Below are positions 16,204 through 25,840 of a DNA stretch of 64,000 nt, piece by piece. The notes under the pieces are model-generated. The model did not search any database. It saw nothing but the letters and a program-made list of their open reading frames with translations, and was not told where the DNA came from. Position 1 is the first letter of the stretch; each line of letters starts with the position of its first letter. The position numbers and the translations under genes were made by a program. Source of the stretch: an uncultured Christensenella sp. (GTDB lineage Bacteria > Bacillota > Clostridia > Christensenellales > UBA1242); assembly GCA_910586385.1 (NCBI GenBank), contig CAJUGX010000006.1:1-64000 (forward strand), written 5' to 3'.

Positions 16204-18156
16204 ATGGCTGAAAAGAAATACGAATCAAAAGACATCGTCGTACTTGACGGACTTGATGCGGTAAGACTTAGACCCGGCATGTATATCGGGACAACCAGCA
16301 ACCGTGGTTATCATCACATCTTGTGGGAGATTGTTGACAATGCAATCGACGAGATTTCAAACGGATTTGGTGACACAATCCATATTACTTTGAACACTGA
16401 TGGCAGTGCAACTGTTGAGGACAATGGTCGTGGTATTCCTGTTGATGTTCACCCAACGCTTAAGAAGAGTGGTGTTGAAGTTGTTTATACAACACTTCAT
16501 GCTGGCGGAAAGTTTAACAATGAAAACTACAAATTTTCTGGTGGTTTGCATGGTGTTGGAGCATCGGTGACAAATGCGCTTTCAAGATGGTGCAATGTCA
16601 CAGTAAACAAAGACGGGAAGCAATACTTTGTCGAATTCCACTCTTTCGAGGATGAAAACGGAAAGATTCACAGTGGTATTCCTGTTGCTCCACTTAGACA
16701 AATTGGGACAAGCACTACAACTGGGACGAAGGTGACATTCTTGCCAGACGACAGAGTGTTTGGGGAGCAAGAGTTTAGTTTTGAGACAATTGTCAAACGT
16801 GCAAGAGAACTTGCCTTTTTGAACAAAGGACTTCGCATTGTTGTTGATGATTCAAGGACAAATGACCACAGCGATTTCCACTATGAAGGTGGAATCAAAG
16901 ATTTTGTGGCTTATATGGTGGAAGGGAAAAATGCCCTTTTCAAAACTCCGCTTTATATTGCTGCCGAAAGCAAGGTTGTGTCACTTGAAGTGAGTTTTGT
17001 TTCGACGGACTCATACACAGAAAACACTTTCTCTTACGTCAACAACATCCCAACAACAGAAGGTGGAATGCACGAGATTGGATTTAAGAGTGCATTTACA
17101 AAAGTCTTCAATGATTATGCAAGAGAAAACAACTTGCTCAAGGAGAAAGAGGCAAACCTTTTGGGAGAAGATTTCAGAGAGGGGCTTGTCACTGTTATCA
17201 ATGTCAAAATGAGTAATGTTCAGTTTGAAGGACAGACCAAAACAAAACTTGGGAATCCTGAAGCAAGGACTGAAGTTGAAGCTCTCACAATTGCAGAACT
17301 TACAAACCTTCTTGCAGACAAGAAAAATGCAACTTATGCAGAAGTGATTATTGAAAAAGCCAAGCAAGCAGCAAAAGTTAGACTTGCGGCAAAGAAAGCA
17401 AAAGAATATGCTCGTGCCAAAAATGGTGCAGAAAACTTCAATCTTGTTGGCAAACTCGCGTCTTCAACCTCAAAAGACAAGACAAAGAGTGAACTCTTCA
17501 TCGTGGAAGGAGATTCTGCCGGTGGTTCTGCAAAGCAAGGTCGTGACAGACGTTATCAAGCGATTTTGCCTCTTAGAGGAAAACCTCTCAATGCTGAAAA
17601 GAAGAGAATTGACCAAGTGCTTGCGAACGAAGAAATAAGAACAATTATCTCTGCTCTCGATACAGGATTTGGGGAAGATTTTGATTTGTCCTCACTTAGA
17701 TACAACAAAATCATCATCTTGTCCGATGCCGATGTAGATGGTTTCCATATCAGAGCAATCCTTTGCACATTCTTTTATCGCTATATGAGGCAACTCATCA
17801 CGGAGGGGCATGTTTTTGTGGGACTTCCTCCGCTTTACAAAGTCTACAAAAAGGACTATGAAAAATATGTTTATTCAGATGCTGAACTTGCTGAGGCGGT
17901 TGCGTCAGCGGGAAAGGGCTATATGATTCAGAGGTACAAAGGTCTTGGTGAGATGAACCCAGAACAGCTTTGGGAGACAACCATGGATCCAGAACACAGA
18001 ACTCTTATTCAAGTGACAATTGAGGATGCTGCAGAAGCTGAAAGAATGATTACTACGCTCATGGGTGACAACATTGAAGAGAGAAAGGCTTATATCAATG
18101 AGCACGCAAACTTTGATCGTGTTGACACATTTATGAGAGATTATAAAAAAGTCTAG
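16204..18156 (+). CDS. gyrB: Type IIA DNA topoisomerase subunit B (GyrB/ParE)
   Basis: 650 aa. GHKL ATPase domain with EIVDNAIDE, DNGRGIPVDVHP and GGLHGVGASVTNAL; a transducer domain; then TOPRIM with EGDSAGGSAKQGRDR and DADVDGFHIR; and the C-terminal QRYKGLGEMNPEQLWETTMDPE. No insertion of the proteobacterial GyrB type is present. ATG 16204 was chosen (GGAG 6 nt upstream); a TTG at 16192 precedes that site. Sequence alone leaves open whether it is gyrase B or a topoisomerase IV ParE; the partner subunit lacks a GyrA box, which favours a topo IV-like enzyme. There are no dnaA/recF neighbours. Confidence 0.88.
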   Translation: MAEKKYESKDIVVLDGLDAVRLRPGMYIGTTSNRGYHHILWEIVDNAIDEISNGFGDTIHITLNTDGSATVEDNGRGIPVDVHPTLKKSGVEVVYTTLHAGGKFNNENYKFSGGLHGVGASVTNALSRWCNVTVNKDGKQYFVEFHSFEDENGKIHSGIPVAPLRQIGTSTTTGTKVTFLPDDRVFGEQEFSFETIVKRARELAFLNKGLRIVVDDSRTNDHSDFHYEGGIKDFVAYMVEGKNALFKTPLYIAAESKVVSLEVSFVSTDSYTENTFSYVNNIPTTEGGMHEIGFKSAFTKVFNDYARENNLLKEKEANLLGEDFREGLVTVINVKMSNVQFEGQTKTKLGNPEARTEVEALTIAELTNLLADKKNATYAEVIIEKAKQAAKVRLAAKKAKEYARAKNGAENFNLVGKLASSTSKDKTKSELFIVEGDSAGGSAKQGRDRRYQAILPLRGKPLNAEKKRIDQVLANEEIRTIISALDTGFGEDFDLSSLRYNKIIILSDADVDGFHIRAILCTFFYRYMRQLITEGHVFVGLPPLYKVYKKDYEKYVYSDAELAEAVASAGKGYMIQRYKGLGEMNPEQLWETTMDPEHRTLIQVTIEDAAEAERMITTLMGDNIEERKAYINEHANFDRVDTFMRDYKKV

Positions 18157-18183
18157 TACACCAGAAATATTGGGAGAAATTTT

Positions 18184-20973
18184 ATGGCAGGAAACATGAA
18201 AAATGACGAAGAATTCAAACCAAACAACATCGAGCCTATTGAAGGACAGATGTGCTATGACGAACTTCTCGTCCCTGAAAAACCAGAGGAAAAAGTTGAG
18301 GACAATTCAACTGCTGAAGGGCAGATGGATTTTTGGAGTATTGACCCAAGAAAAAGTGAAGTGGCACCTCAATCACCTCAAAAATCCGCTCAAAAATCTG
18401 CGACAAATCAGACAAAAAATGAGACTGTTGTCAAAAACTCTGTGAAAAAACAAGAAAATCAAGTGAAACAAGAAGTTGAGCAAGAAAGTGTTGATGAAGA
18501 AAGTTTTGAACAAGAAACCATTCCAGTGGAAAATGTTTCTGATGAAGAAAAAGACGATGTTGGAAGCGGTGACAATGGAGGAGGCGGCGAAAATAGCGGT
18601 GGAAGTGGGATTTTGTTTAAGTCGTTGGAAGAAGTTTTGCATGAGTCAATGATTCCTTACACCGAATCAGTTGTTATGGACAGAGCACTTCCAAGAGTTG
18701 AGGATGGCTTGAAGCCTGTCCAAAGAAGAATCTTGTATTCTATGCTCGAACTTGGACTTACTCCAGACAAACCTTACAGAAAGTCAGCCAGAATTGTCGG
18801 AGATTGCATGGGTAAATATCATCCACACGGAGACAGTTCGGTTTATGATGCGATGGTGCGTATGTCGCAAGACTTTGTGCTTAGAGCACCACTTATTGAC
18901 GGACACGGAAACTTTGGTTCCGTCGATGGTGACAGTGCTGCGGCTATGCGTTATACCGAAGCGAGAATGACTCCTCTTGCAATGGAACTTTTGCGTGATT
19001 TGGAAAAAGACACTGTGCGTTGGGGACTCAACTTCGATGATACCTTGAAAGAACCTGAAGTCTTGCCAGGACGTTTTCCAAACCTTTTGGTCAATGGAAC
19101 ATCAGGAATTGCAGTTGGTGTGGCAACCAACATCCCTCCACACAATTTGGGAGAGGTTATTGATGGTGTCGTTGCATACATCGACAATCCAAGAATCTCA
19201 CTCAAAGAGATGATGAAAATCATCAAAGGGCCAGATTTTCCAACTGGTGGGCAACTCATCTTGGGTGAAGGTATTGAAAGTGCATATGCAACAGGAAAGG
19301 GTAAGATTGCCATCCGTGCAAAAGTCGGCATTGAGCAAAATGGCGACAAACAAAGCTTGGTAATCACTGAAATTCCTTATCAAGTCAACAAGGCGTTGTT
19401 GTTGCAAAAAATTGCCGAACTCAAGGAGAAAAACAAAGACAAACTCTCAGCCATCAGCGAAATCCGTGATGAGAGTGACAGAAATGGAATGCGTGCTGTC
19501 ATTCGTCTCAAGAAGGATGCAAACGCAAAGAAAATTTTGGAATATTTGTATCAATCAACAAATTTGCAAGTGTCTTATTCAATCAACATGATTGCCATCG
19601 CAGATGGAAAACCAAGACAAATGGGGCTTGTTGACATAATTTCATACTACACTGCTTTCCAAAGAGAAGTTGTGCTCAGAAGGACAAAGTACGATTTGAA
19701 TGTCGCAAAAGAAAGAGCGCACATTGTTGAAGGTCTTCTTATTGCAATCAAAAACATTGATGCTGTGATAAAAATCATCAAAACATCAGCGACAGTTGGT
19801 GAGGCAAAACAGAGATTGAAAGACAAGTTTGCTTTGTCAGACAAGCAAGCACAAGCAATCTTGGATATGAGACTTGCTCGTCTTGTAAACTTGGAAGTAA
19901 ACAAGCTTGAAGAAGAACTTGCGGCACTCAAAAAGCGTATCAAAGAACTTGAAGAAATCGTTGCTTCTAAAAAACTTCAACTTGATGTTGTCAAGAGTGA
20001 AATCTTGGAAGTTAAGAGAAAATTTGCAACTCCAAGACACTCAAAAGAAATCAAAAATGGTGAAGTTGTGCTTGCAAAAGTTGAAGATGTTGAGGAGGCA
20101 AAAGATTATCTCATTGCTTTGACAGCAGGAAAGACTTTGAAGAAAGTAAGCATGAAAAACTATGCGAAGTCTCAGAAAACTTTGGGTGAGGGCTCAACAT
20201 TGTTTGATATCCACACGTCACTTATGTCTGTCAAGGCATCGGACACAGTGCTTATCTTCACAGACAAAGGAAACTGCCTCAAAGTCAATGTTGGCAATTT
20301 GAGTGAAAACAAGTGGAGAGACAAAGGTGTCACTCTCAAACAAATTGACAAATCAGTGGACATTATGGAGACTCCAGTTTCAGTTGTGAAGGTTGTTGGG
20401 GATGGAGACATTGTCTTCTTCACACACACTGGTATGATAAAACGTTCAAAAGAAAAAGATATGGTTGTTGCAAAATCATACTATCAAGCAATCAAGCTGG
20501 CTGACAATGACAGTCTTGTTTCAGTGGAACATGAATTGAAAGGTAAATCAATTTTTATGCTTTCAAAATCTGGAAACTGCATAAACTTTGAGAAGAGTGA
20601 AGTGCCTTTGCAAGGAAGAATTGCTGGCGGTGTCAAGGGTATCAATATGGAAGAAGGAGACTCTGTTGTTTATGCTGGACAAAGCACAGGATCCGACTGC
20701 CTCATTGTCACAAACAATGGATATGTCAAGAGACTTTCTGCAAGTCAAATCCCAGTGAGTGCAAGATACAGAAAGGGCGTGAGATATATCAACTTTGCTG
20801 GAGGTGGAAAAGAAGTTTTGTTTGTTGGAATAGCTGACAAAGCAGTTGTTGACCATGGGCTCAAATTCACCGTGCTTTCAAAGAGAGGTGTTCAAGTGAC
20901 ACACGAGAGACTCGCCACTGGAGAAGAAAAGGTGACAAAGAAATTCTTGGGAGTTTACAACTATTTCGATTAA
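18184..20973 (+). CDS. gyrA: Type IIA DNA topoisomerase subunit A (GyrA/ParC) with acidic N-terminal extension
   Basis: 929 aa. The breakage-reunion core starts near residue 145. The DNA-linking Tyr is Y257 (AAMRYTEAR), and the quinolone pocket reads GKYHPHGDSSVYD, with the usual Ser and Asp. The C-terminal beta-propeller blades are present (about 640-929), but the first blade reads YAKSQKTLGEGS where gyrases carry QRRGGKG, so a GyrA box is absent. About 145 extra N-terminal residues are acidic and low-complexity, ending in a Gly/Asn/Ser linker, and hold two EGQM motifs (20-23 and 45-48). GGGAG precedes the ATG. Chain and pairing are certain; gyrase versus topo IV is not. Confidence 0.88.
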   Translation: MAGNMKNDEEFKPNNIEPIEGQMCYDELLVPEKPEEKVEDNSTAEGQMDFWSIDPRKSEVAPQSPQKSAQKSATNQTKNETVVKNSVKKQENQVKQEVEQESVDEESFEQETIPVENVSDEEKDDVGSGDNGGGGENSGGSGILFKSLEEVLHESMIPYTESVVMDRALPRVEDGLKPVQRRILYSMLELGLTPDKPYRKSARIVGDCMGKYHPHGDSSVYDAMVRMSQDFVLRAPLIDGHGNFGSVDGDSAAAMRYTEARMTPLAMELLRDLEKDTVRWGLNFDDTLKEPEVLPGRFPNLLVNGTSGIAVGVATNIPPHNLGEVIDGVVAYIDNPRISLKEMMKIIKGPDFPTGGQLILGEGIESAYATGKGKIAIRAKVGIEQNGDKQSLVITEIPYQVNKALLLQKIAELKEKNKDKLSAISEIRDESDRNGMRAVIRLKKDANAKKILEYLYQSTNLQVSYSINMIAIADGKPRQMGLVDIISYYTAFQREVVLRRTKYDLNVAKERAHIVEGLLIAIKNIDAVIKIIKTSATVGEAKQRLKDKFALSDKQAQAILDMRLARLVNLEVNKLEEELAALKKRIKELEEIVASKKLQLDVVKSEILEVKRKFATPRHSKEIKNGEVVLAKVEDVEEAKDYLIALTAGKTLKKVSMKNYAKSQKTLGEGSTLFDIHTSLMSVKASDTVLIFTDKGNCLKVNVGNLSENKWRDKGVTLKQIDKSVDIMETPVSVVKVVGDGDIVFFTHTGMIKRSKEKDMVVAKSYYQAIKLADNDSLVSVEHELKGKSIFMLSKSGNCINFEKSEVPLQGRIAGGVKGINMEEGDSVVYAGQSTGSDCLIVTNNGYVKRLSASQIPVSARYRKGVRYINFAGGGKEVLFVGIADKAVVDHGLKFTVLSKRGVQVTHERLATGEEKVTKKFLGVYNYFD

Positions 20974-20984
20974 GCAAACAAAAC

Positions 20985-21009
20985 AAAAAGGAGCGATGCT
21001 CCTTTTTTT
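20985..21009 (+). terminator. Intrinsic terminator after gyrA
   Basis: AAAAAGGAGC pairs with GCTCCTTTTT around a GAT loop, ending in T7. Confidence 0.88.
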
Positions 21010-21062
21010 GTGTCAAAACACTCTATGTTGATGCGATTTGGTGAAAAAAATGTCAAATTATT

Positions 21063-21090
21063 TTGAATTTTATTATATTATGTATATAAT
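21063..21090 (+). promoter_or_regulatory. Promoter giving a probable leaderless mRNA for the giant surface protein
   Basis: TTGAAT (21063-21068), a 16-nt spacer and TATAAT (21085-21090). Only 6 nt separate the -10 from the ATG at 21097, and there is no SD. Confidence 0.7.
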
Positions 21091-21096
21091 AAACAT

Positions 21097-24000
21097 ATGA
21101 GGAAGAAAATTTTTTCTTTAATTTTCGTTTCATTGTTTATGATTTTGAGTCTTGTAGGTGGGACTTTGATTCTCAACGCAGACTCAATTTTTTTGGCGAG
21201 CACAACCACTTCTTCTGATACTGATGAGAAAGACCATGAGGTTAAAGCCCAAGCATCTGGGAATTGGAGTGATTATACAAATGATTATTGGACCCCTGGG
21301 GAGAAAAATGGAAGGGTAGTTTATGTAATTGAAAGTGCTAAACAACTCGCAACTTTGGCTAGACAATGCAATAATGGTGTCGGCTTACATGATAATAGAA
21401 ATGGTGGTAGCACATATTACAGTGTTTGCGGACGCAGTGGTTACAACGCTATTGATGTGTATCTAGAAAAGGATATTGATATGTCGGCTCATTATTGGGA
21501 TTGTCCAATAGGAAATGGATCATATCAATTTTGTGTTAATTTTTATGGACAAGGGTATAAAATTTCTGGATTAAATTTCTATACATATTATGAGGACAGC
21601 AACATAACGGGTAAATTGACAGCAAAAGATGGTGTTTATGGCATTGGCCTTTTTGGTGTTGTGGCGGGCGATATATATATACGAGATTTGTATATTGACA
21701 ATGGTTCGGTGTATCTTAATGGAGGAACTTCGACAATCAGAATGTCTGTTGGTGGTGTCGTAGGGTATTCTGTTGGCGTATTGCGTATGGAAAATGTTGT
21801 TTATACTGGAAGTGTAGAAAACATTTATAGTGATTGCGGAAAGACATCATATCTTGGTGGACTTATCGGGTATTCCAGTATCGCATATCCAACCAACTGT
21901 TTCAATTATGCTACTGTTCATGCTTATAATGGCACGAGTATGGCAATTGGCGGAATTGTTGGCTCTGCAGGTGCTGGGGGAGTTATTTCCAATAGTGGCA
22001 ACTTTGGTGAAGTTACTTGCACTCTTAGGACAGGAAACACATCTTTGGGTGGCGGAAGTGGCTATGGTTATGGCGGAATTGTTGGTTATGTCGGAGGTGG
22101 CGGATCAGCGATTTATGATTGTGTGAATTATGGCGAAGTTAAAGCCAACGGATATTCATCTTATGTAAGTTATCGTGTGGCAGGGATTGCTGGATACATC
22201 TATAAAACTTCATACATCAACAGATGTGTCAACTATGGTTCAATCGCCGGCTCAAACTGGGTAGGCGGAATACTTGGCGATATGGATGGTGGAAGCTCAA
22301 TTGCAATCGCAAACTGCATAAACTATGGAGATGTCAAAGGTTCAACTTCTGGAAAAGTTGTAGGTTGGTGGAGCAGTGGCTCAGTAGGAAATATCCGTGG
22401 ATGTTATATCATTGGAAGTAGTGCCAGTGAAGGTGTTGGTATATCTGGAGATTCATATGGTTCAGACAATATATGGACTTATACGGATGGCACAATTTAT
22501 AGGGCTAAATTTATAAGATGTGAGTATGCACATGCGCTTAATTTCAGCGGCAATCTTGCAGGGCATAATATTAGTGGTTGGGGAACTTCTGTTGCATCTC
22601 TCAACTTTAAGGTAGGCTCTGCATCTTGGGTAATTACTCCACTTTTGTATGATTATTATGGTGGCTCTGGGCACAGTTTCAACAGATCGTATCCATATTC
22701 ACTTGTGCCATCATCACTTGTTGGCACAGGCTTGCTGGATACCAAATACTACAGAAATGGAACGGAGACGTCTTATAATTTTGATGGTGACGAACAAGAT
22801 AGAAAAGTTATGTCTGTGACTTTCAACAAGATAAGTGGTGACTCTGTTTCAGCAGAGAATATTGGATATACTGGTGCAACTTTTGCATACATAAAGGGGT
22901 TGTCAAACAGCACCAGAAACTCACTCAAATTCTCTTACAATTCATCGTACTTTTCTGCTTATTCTGCATCATCAGGCACGACGGGAGTGAGAAATGTTTC
23001 TTTGTCAGAGACTTCAAAGACTCTTGCAAATGGTTTCAACAGAGAAACAAAGTTGAATTTCGTTGCTGGAAGTGATGTGTCATCTGCAATTTTCTATGCC
23101 AATTTCCAAAGCAAGCAAAAGTCCATTGTGACAAAATATAAAATCGGAACTGCTGTTGATGGAAGCACTACAAGCAATGCGAGATATGACTTCAACAATG
23201 GAGAGTCTTTGTCTGGGAGTCACAGTAGAAACTTCTTTTCAAGTAAAAATTATCAAACAATGGCATACTATAAGGAACAACTCTCATTGAGCGTGACGCC
23301 AAAATACGGATATGCTGTGCTTTATGTCTTGAATAAGAGTTCGACTGATAGCGATGATTATGATGCGAGCAAGTCTGTTGCAACCAACAAACCTCTCTAT
23401 GAATATTTTGATAGTGGAAAGATATCTTTGATTAAGCCATCTGTGTATGGAGAAACAAGTGCAAGTTTCAAATACCATTATGGAGAAATTGTGTTGTATG
23501 TTGTACCAATCCAATATGGTCTTTATGTAAAAACGAAGTTTGATGATTCTTCAACTAGAAGTGGTGGTGGATTGTATGCATACAATGGTGACAAAGGTGT
23601 GTCTGGATTGTCATCAACATCAAGGACAGTATATTTGTCAAGTTCGTATGTAAGTGATAAAGTCAATGAGATAAAATACACAGGATACCAGATGCCAAAA
23701 ATCCCTAATAATATCTCATATGGATATTCTTATCAATTGTATGCGTATTGTACAAATGTCGACGACGTGGACTCTTCTGCAAGCAAAAGACTGCTCACAA
23801 TCAACAATGGCTTGCACAATCAACTGAACACATCTCAAGAAATCTCTTTCAAGTTTGTCGATGCAATCGAAAAAGCCGTGCAAGGGATAAATTCAAATAG
23901 GAGCAATACCTCTTTGTATATTATAGTCAAGAGGACAAAATTGGACTATAAAATCAACTTTGTAAATATGAGAGATTCATATTTGAATCCAAATTCTTAC

Positions 24001-25626
24001 ACAACTGAGAATGGAAACCTTGGAGGCGTTTCAACACCAACGAGCAGTGAAAAATTTGATGTAGACAAAACTGTTTCGTACAAATTCGATTCAAATTATG
24101 GTTACAAGAACATAGGTTCAAGTTATACAGACTCCTCTACATTTATTTCAAGCGGTTTGATGACAAGTAGCCAAGGGAAGGTAAGCTTTAAGGATATCTT
24201 GAATGATTACCTTAAAACTGTTTGTGGGGAAAAAGGGTATGACGTAACCAATTCAAGGATATCAAGCAGGACTCTGACGATTTATGTGTACTATAAGTTG
24301 CAAAAATATGATTTAGACTATTCGGCGGTAATTTATGACACAGATGGAGGCAATGTTTCTGGACCGACTGCAGCGTCATTTACGTTCTCTTCAGAAAACA
24401 GCACTCAGTTGGACAAGACAAGACAAGTTTATTACTTTGCTCCAACTACTTTGGAGGTCAAGGATGTCACAAATGCAAACTTTTTGGGATGGTATCTTGG
24501 GAATGGCAACGATGAAAAGTTGTTGTCATTGAGCAAGCAATACAACTTTTTGATGAATCCAAGTGTGATTGGAAGTGACAGTACGAAATCAGATGGAGGT
24601 CACAAAATCAATCTCTATGCAAAGTTTGCAAGATATCATTATCAGAGGGGAGTTCTGAATACCGCGGGAAGCTCAAAAGTTGTCAAAATCAAGACGGCAG
24701 AAGATTTGATTATGCTCAGCAGCAATGTCAGGAATGGTCAAACATATGAAGGTTGTTTGATTCAACTTGAAAACGACATTGATATGTCTGATAAAGTGTT
24801 TAGTCCAATAGGTACGCAAACCACACCTTTCAAGGGAATATTTGATGGTCAAAATCACATTATATCAAACTTGAGATTTGTTGGATGCAATGTGAAATAT
24901 CGACAAAACCTTTATGACATTGGTATGTTTGGTTACACTGAAAATGCAACAATCAAAAACTTGACAATCAGAAATTCTGATTTCAATGCTTTTGGAAATG
25001 CTGGTGCCTTTGTAGCAAATGCAAAAGACACAGTGATGGAACATTTGAACAATTACAGAAGCAACTTGGTTTTGTCAAAAGTGGAATTCTATGATGTTTA
25101 TGGAAGTGAAATTGGAAGTGAAGTAAGTGGCAAGTCATTTGATTATTCCAGAAGAGGGGAAAAAGAAATGATGACAACAAACCCAACAGAACTTTCTGGA
25201 GTTTCTCATGTGGCAACTCTTTATACTGTCGCAAGAGAAAATCTTGGTGGGCTTGTTGGAAAGATGGAAGGCACAGAATCGAGCATCTTTGCATGTTCTG
25301 TCAATGCTGATGTCAGTGGAAATAGTGATGCTCTCACAACATACACTCATGGACTTGTTGGAAGAAAATCTGCAGGGACAATTGACCAAAGTTGTGTTGA
25401 AAACGGTGCAAACAACAGCACCATCTCAATCACAAATGTCAATGATAAAGGTGAAATGATTGGAGTGACAGACAGCTATTATAGACGCAAAACAAACACA
25501 AACACTTATGCAACTGAGTATGTTTATGAGCAGAGTTTGACCACAGTCAATCCTTCATCAGATAAAACAAACTGGTTCAAACTTGCAAATGGGCTTTGGA
25601 CGCTTAGAGTTTTATATTGGAACTGA
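21097..25626 (+). CDS. Giant secreted surface protein with GLUG-like and Listeria-Bacteroides (Flg_new) repeats
   Basis: 1509 aa. A Sec signal peptide (RKK, then a hydrophobic run to about residue 30). Residues about 60-440 hold GLUG-type repeats (VGGVVGYSVG, GGIVGSAGAGG, GGIVGYVGGGG, AGIAGYIYKT, VGGILGDMDGG), each followed by N-Y-G-x-V/I. A long Ser/Tyr-rich middle follows. Near 1080-1175 lies a Listeria-Bacteroides-type repeat (YDTDGG...FLGWY...INLYAKF). A second GLUG block sits at 1185-1480, again beginning with an LENDIDMS...G.FDGQNH unit that echoes IDVYLEKDIDMS in the first block. There is no LPxTG motif or C-terminal helix, so anchoring is unclear. An adhesin-like role is inferred. Confidence 0.85.
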   Translation: MRKKIFSLIFVSLFMILSLVGGTLILNADSIFLASTTTSSDTDEKDHEVKAQASGNWSDYTNDYWTPGEKNGRVVYVIESAKQLATLARQCNNGVGLHDNRNGGSTYYSVCGRSGYNAIDVYLEKDIDMSAHYWDCPIGNGSYQFCVNFYGQGYKISGLNFYTYYEDSNITGKLTAKDGVYGIGLFGVVAGDIYIRDLYIDNGSVYLNGGTSTIRMSVGGVVGYSVGVLRMENVVYTGSVENIYSDCGKTSYLGGLIGYSSIAYPTNCFNYATVHAYNGTSMAIGGIVGSAGAGGVISNSGNFGEVTCTLRTGNTSLGGGSGYGYGGIVGYVGGGGSAIYDCVNYGEVKANGYSSYVSYRVAGIAGYIYKTSYINRCVNYGSIAGSNWVGGILGDMDGGSSIAIANCINYGDVKGSTSGKVVGWWSSGSVGNIRGCYIIGSSASEGVGISGDSYGSDNIWTYTDGTIYRAKFIRCEYAHALNFSGNLAGHNISGWGTSVASLNFKVGSASWVITPLLYDYYGGSGHSFNRSYPYSLVPSSLVGTGLLDTKYYRNGTETSYNFDGDEQDRKVMSVTFNKISGDSVSAENIGYTGATFAYIKGLSNSTRNSLKFSYNSSYFSAYSASSGTTGVRNVSLSETSKTLANGFNRETKLNFVAGSDVSSAIFYANFQSKQKSIVTKYKIGTAVDGSTTSNARYDFNNGESLSGSHSRNFFSSKNYQTMAYYKEQLSLSVTPKYGYAVLYVLNKSSTDSDDYDASKSVATNKPLYEYFDSGKISLIKPSVYGETSASFKYHYGEIVLYVVPIQYGLYVKTKFDDSSTRSGGGLYAYNGDKGVSGLSSTSRTVYLSSSYVSDKVNEIKYTGYQMPKIPNNISYGYSYQLYAYCTNVDDVDSSASKRLLTINNGLHNQLNTSQEISFKFVDAIEKAVQGINSNRSNTSLYIIVKRTKLDYKINFVNMRDSYLNPNSYTTENGNLGGVSTPTSSEKFDVDKTVSYKFDSNYGYKNIGSSYTDSSTFISSGLMTSSQGKVSFKDILNDYLKTVCGEKGYDVTNSRISSRTLTIYVYYKLQKYDLDYSAVIYDTDGGNVSGPTAASFTFSSENSTQLDKTRQVYYFAPTTLEVKDVTNANFLGWYLGNGNDEKLLSLSKQYNFLMNPSVIGSDSTKSDGGHKINLYAKFARYHYQRGVLNTAGSSKVVKIKTAEDLIMLSSNVRNGQTYEGCLIQLENDIDMSDKVFSPIGTQTTPFKGIFDGQNHIISNLRFVGCNVKYRQNLYDIGMFGYTENATIKNLTIRNSDFNAFGNAGAFVANAKDTVMEHLNNYRSNLVLSKVEFYDVYGSEIGSEVSGKSFDYSRRGEKEMMTTNPTELSGVSHVATLYTVARENLGGLVGKMEGTESSIFACSVNADVSGNSDALTTYTHGLVGRKSAGTIDQSCVENGANNSTISITNVNDKGEMIGVTDSYYRRKTNTNTYATEYVYEQSLTTVNPSSDKTNWFKLANGLWTLRVLYWN

Positions 25627-25639
25627 CAGCAATTCAATG

Positions 25640-25668
25640 AAAAAGACGCAGATTTGCGTCTTTTTTTG
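25640..25668 (+). terminator. Intrinsic terminator after the surface protein
   Basis: AAAAGACGCA pairs with TGCGTCTTTT around a GATT loop, then a T tract. Confidence 0.9.
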
Positions 25669-25795
25669 TTGGGTTTTGTTCTAAAAAAGGGTCTAGAGCA
25701 ATAAGGTATTTTGTGGGTGATTGGACAAAACCTGAAGTGATTTTCTGGTTTCGACAATTTGAGTCAATTTTAGATTTTTTAAGTCAAAATAGACA

Positions 25796-25824
25796 TTGGT
25801 GTGGTTGCCCAAATACATTAAAAT
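25796..25824 (+). promoter_or_regulatory. Candidate promoter for deacetylase and SSB-like genes
   Basis: TTGGTG (25796-25801), a 17-nt spacer and TAAAAT (25819-25824), 16 nt before the ATG. Confidence 0.45.
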
Positions 25825-25840
25825 AAAAAGCGAGGTTGGT

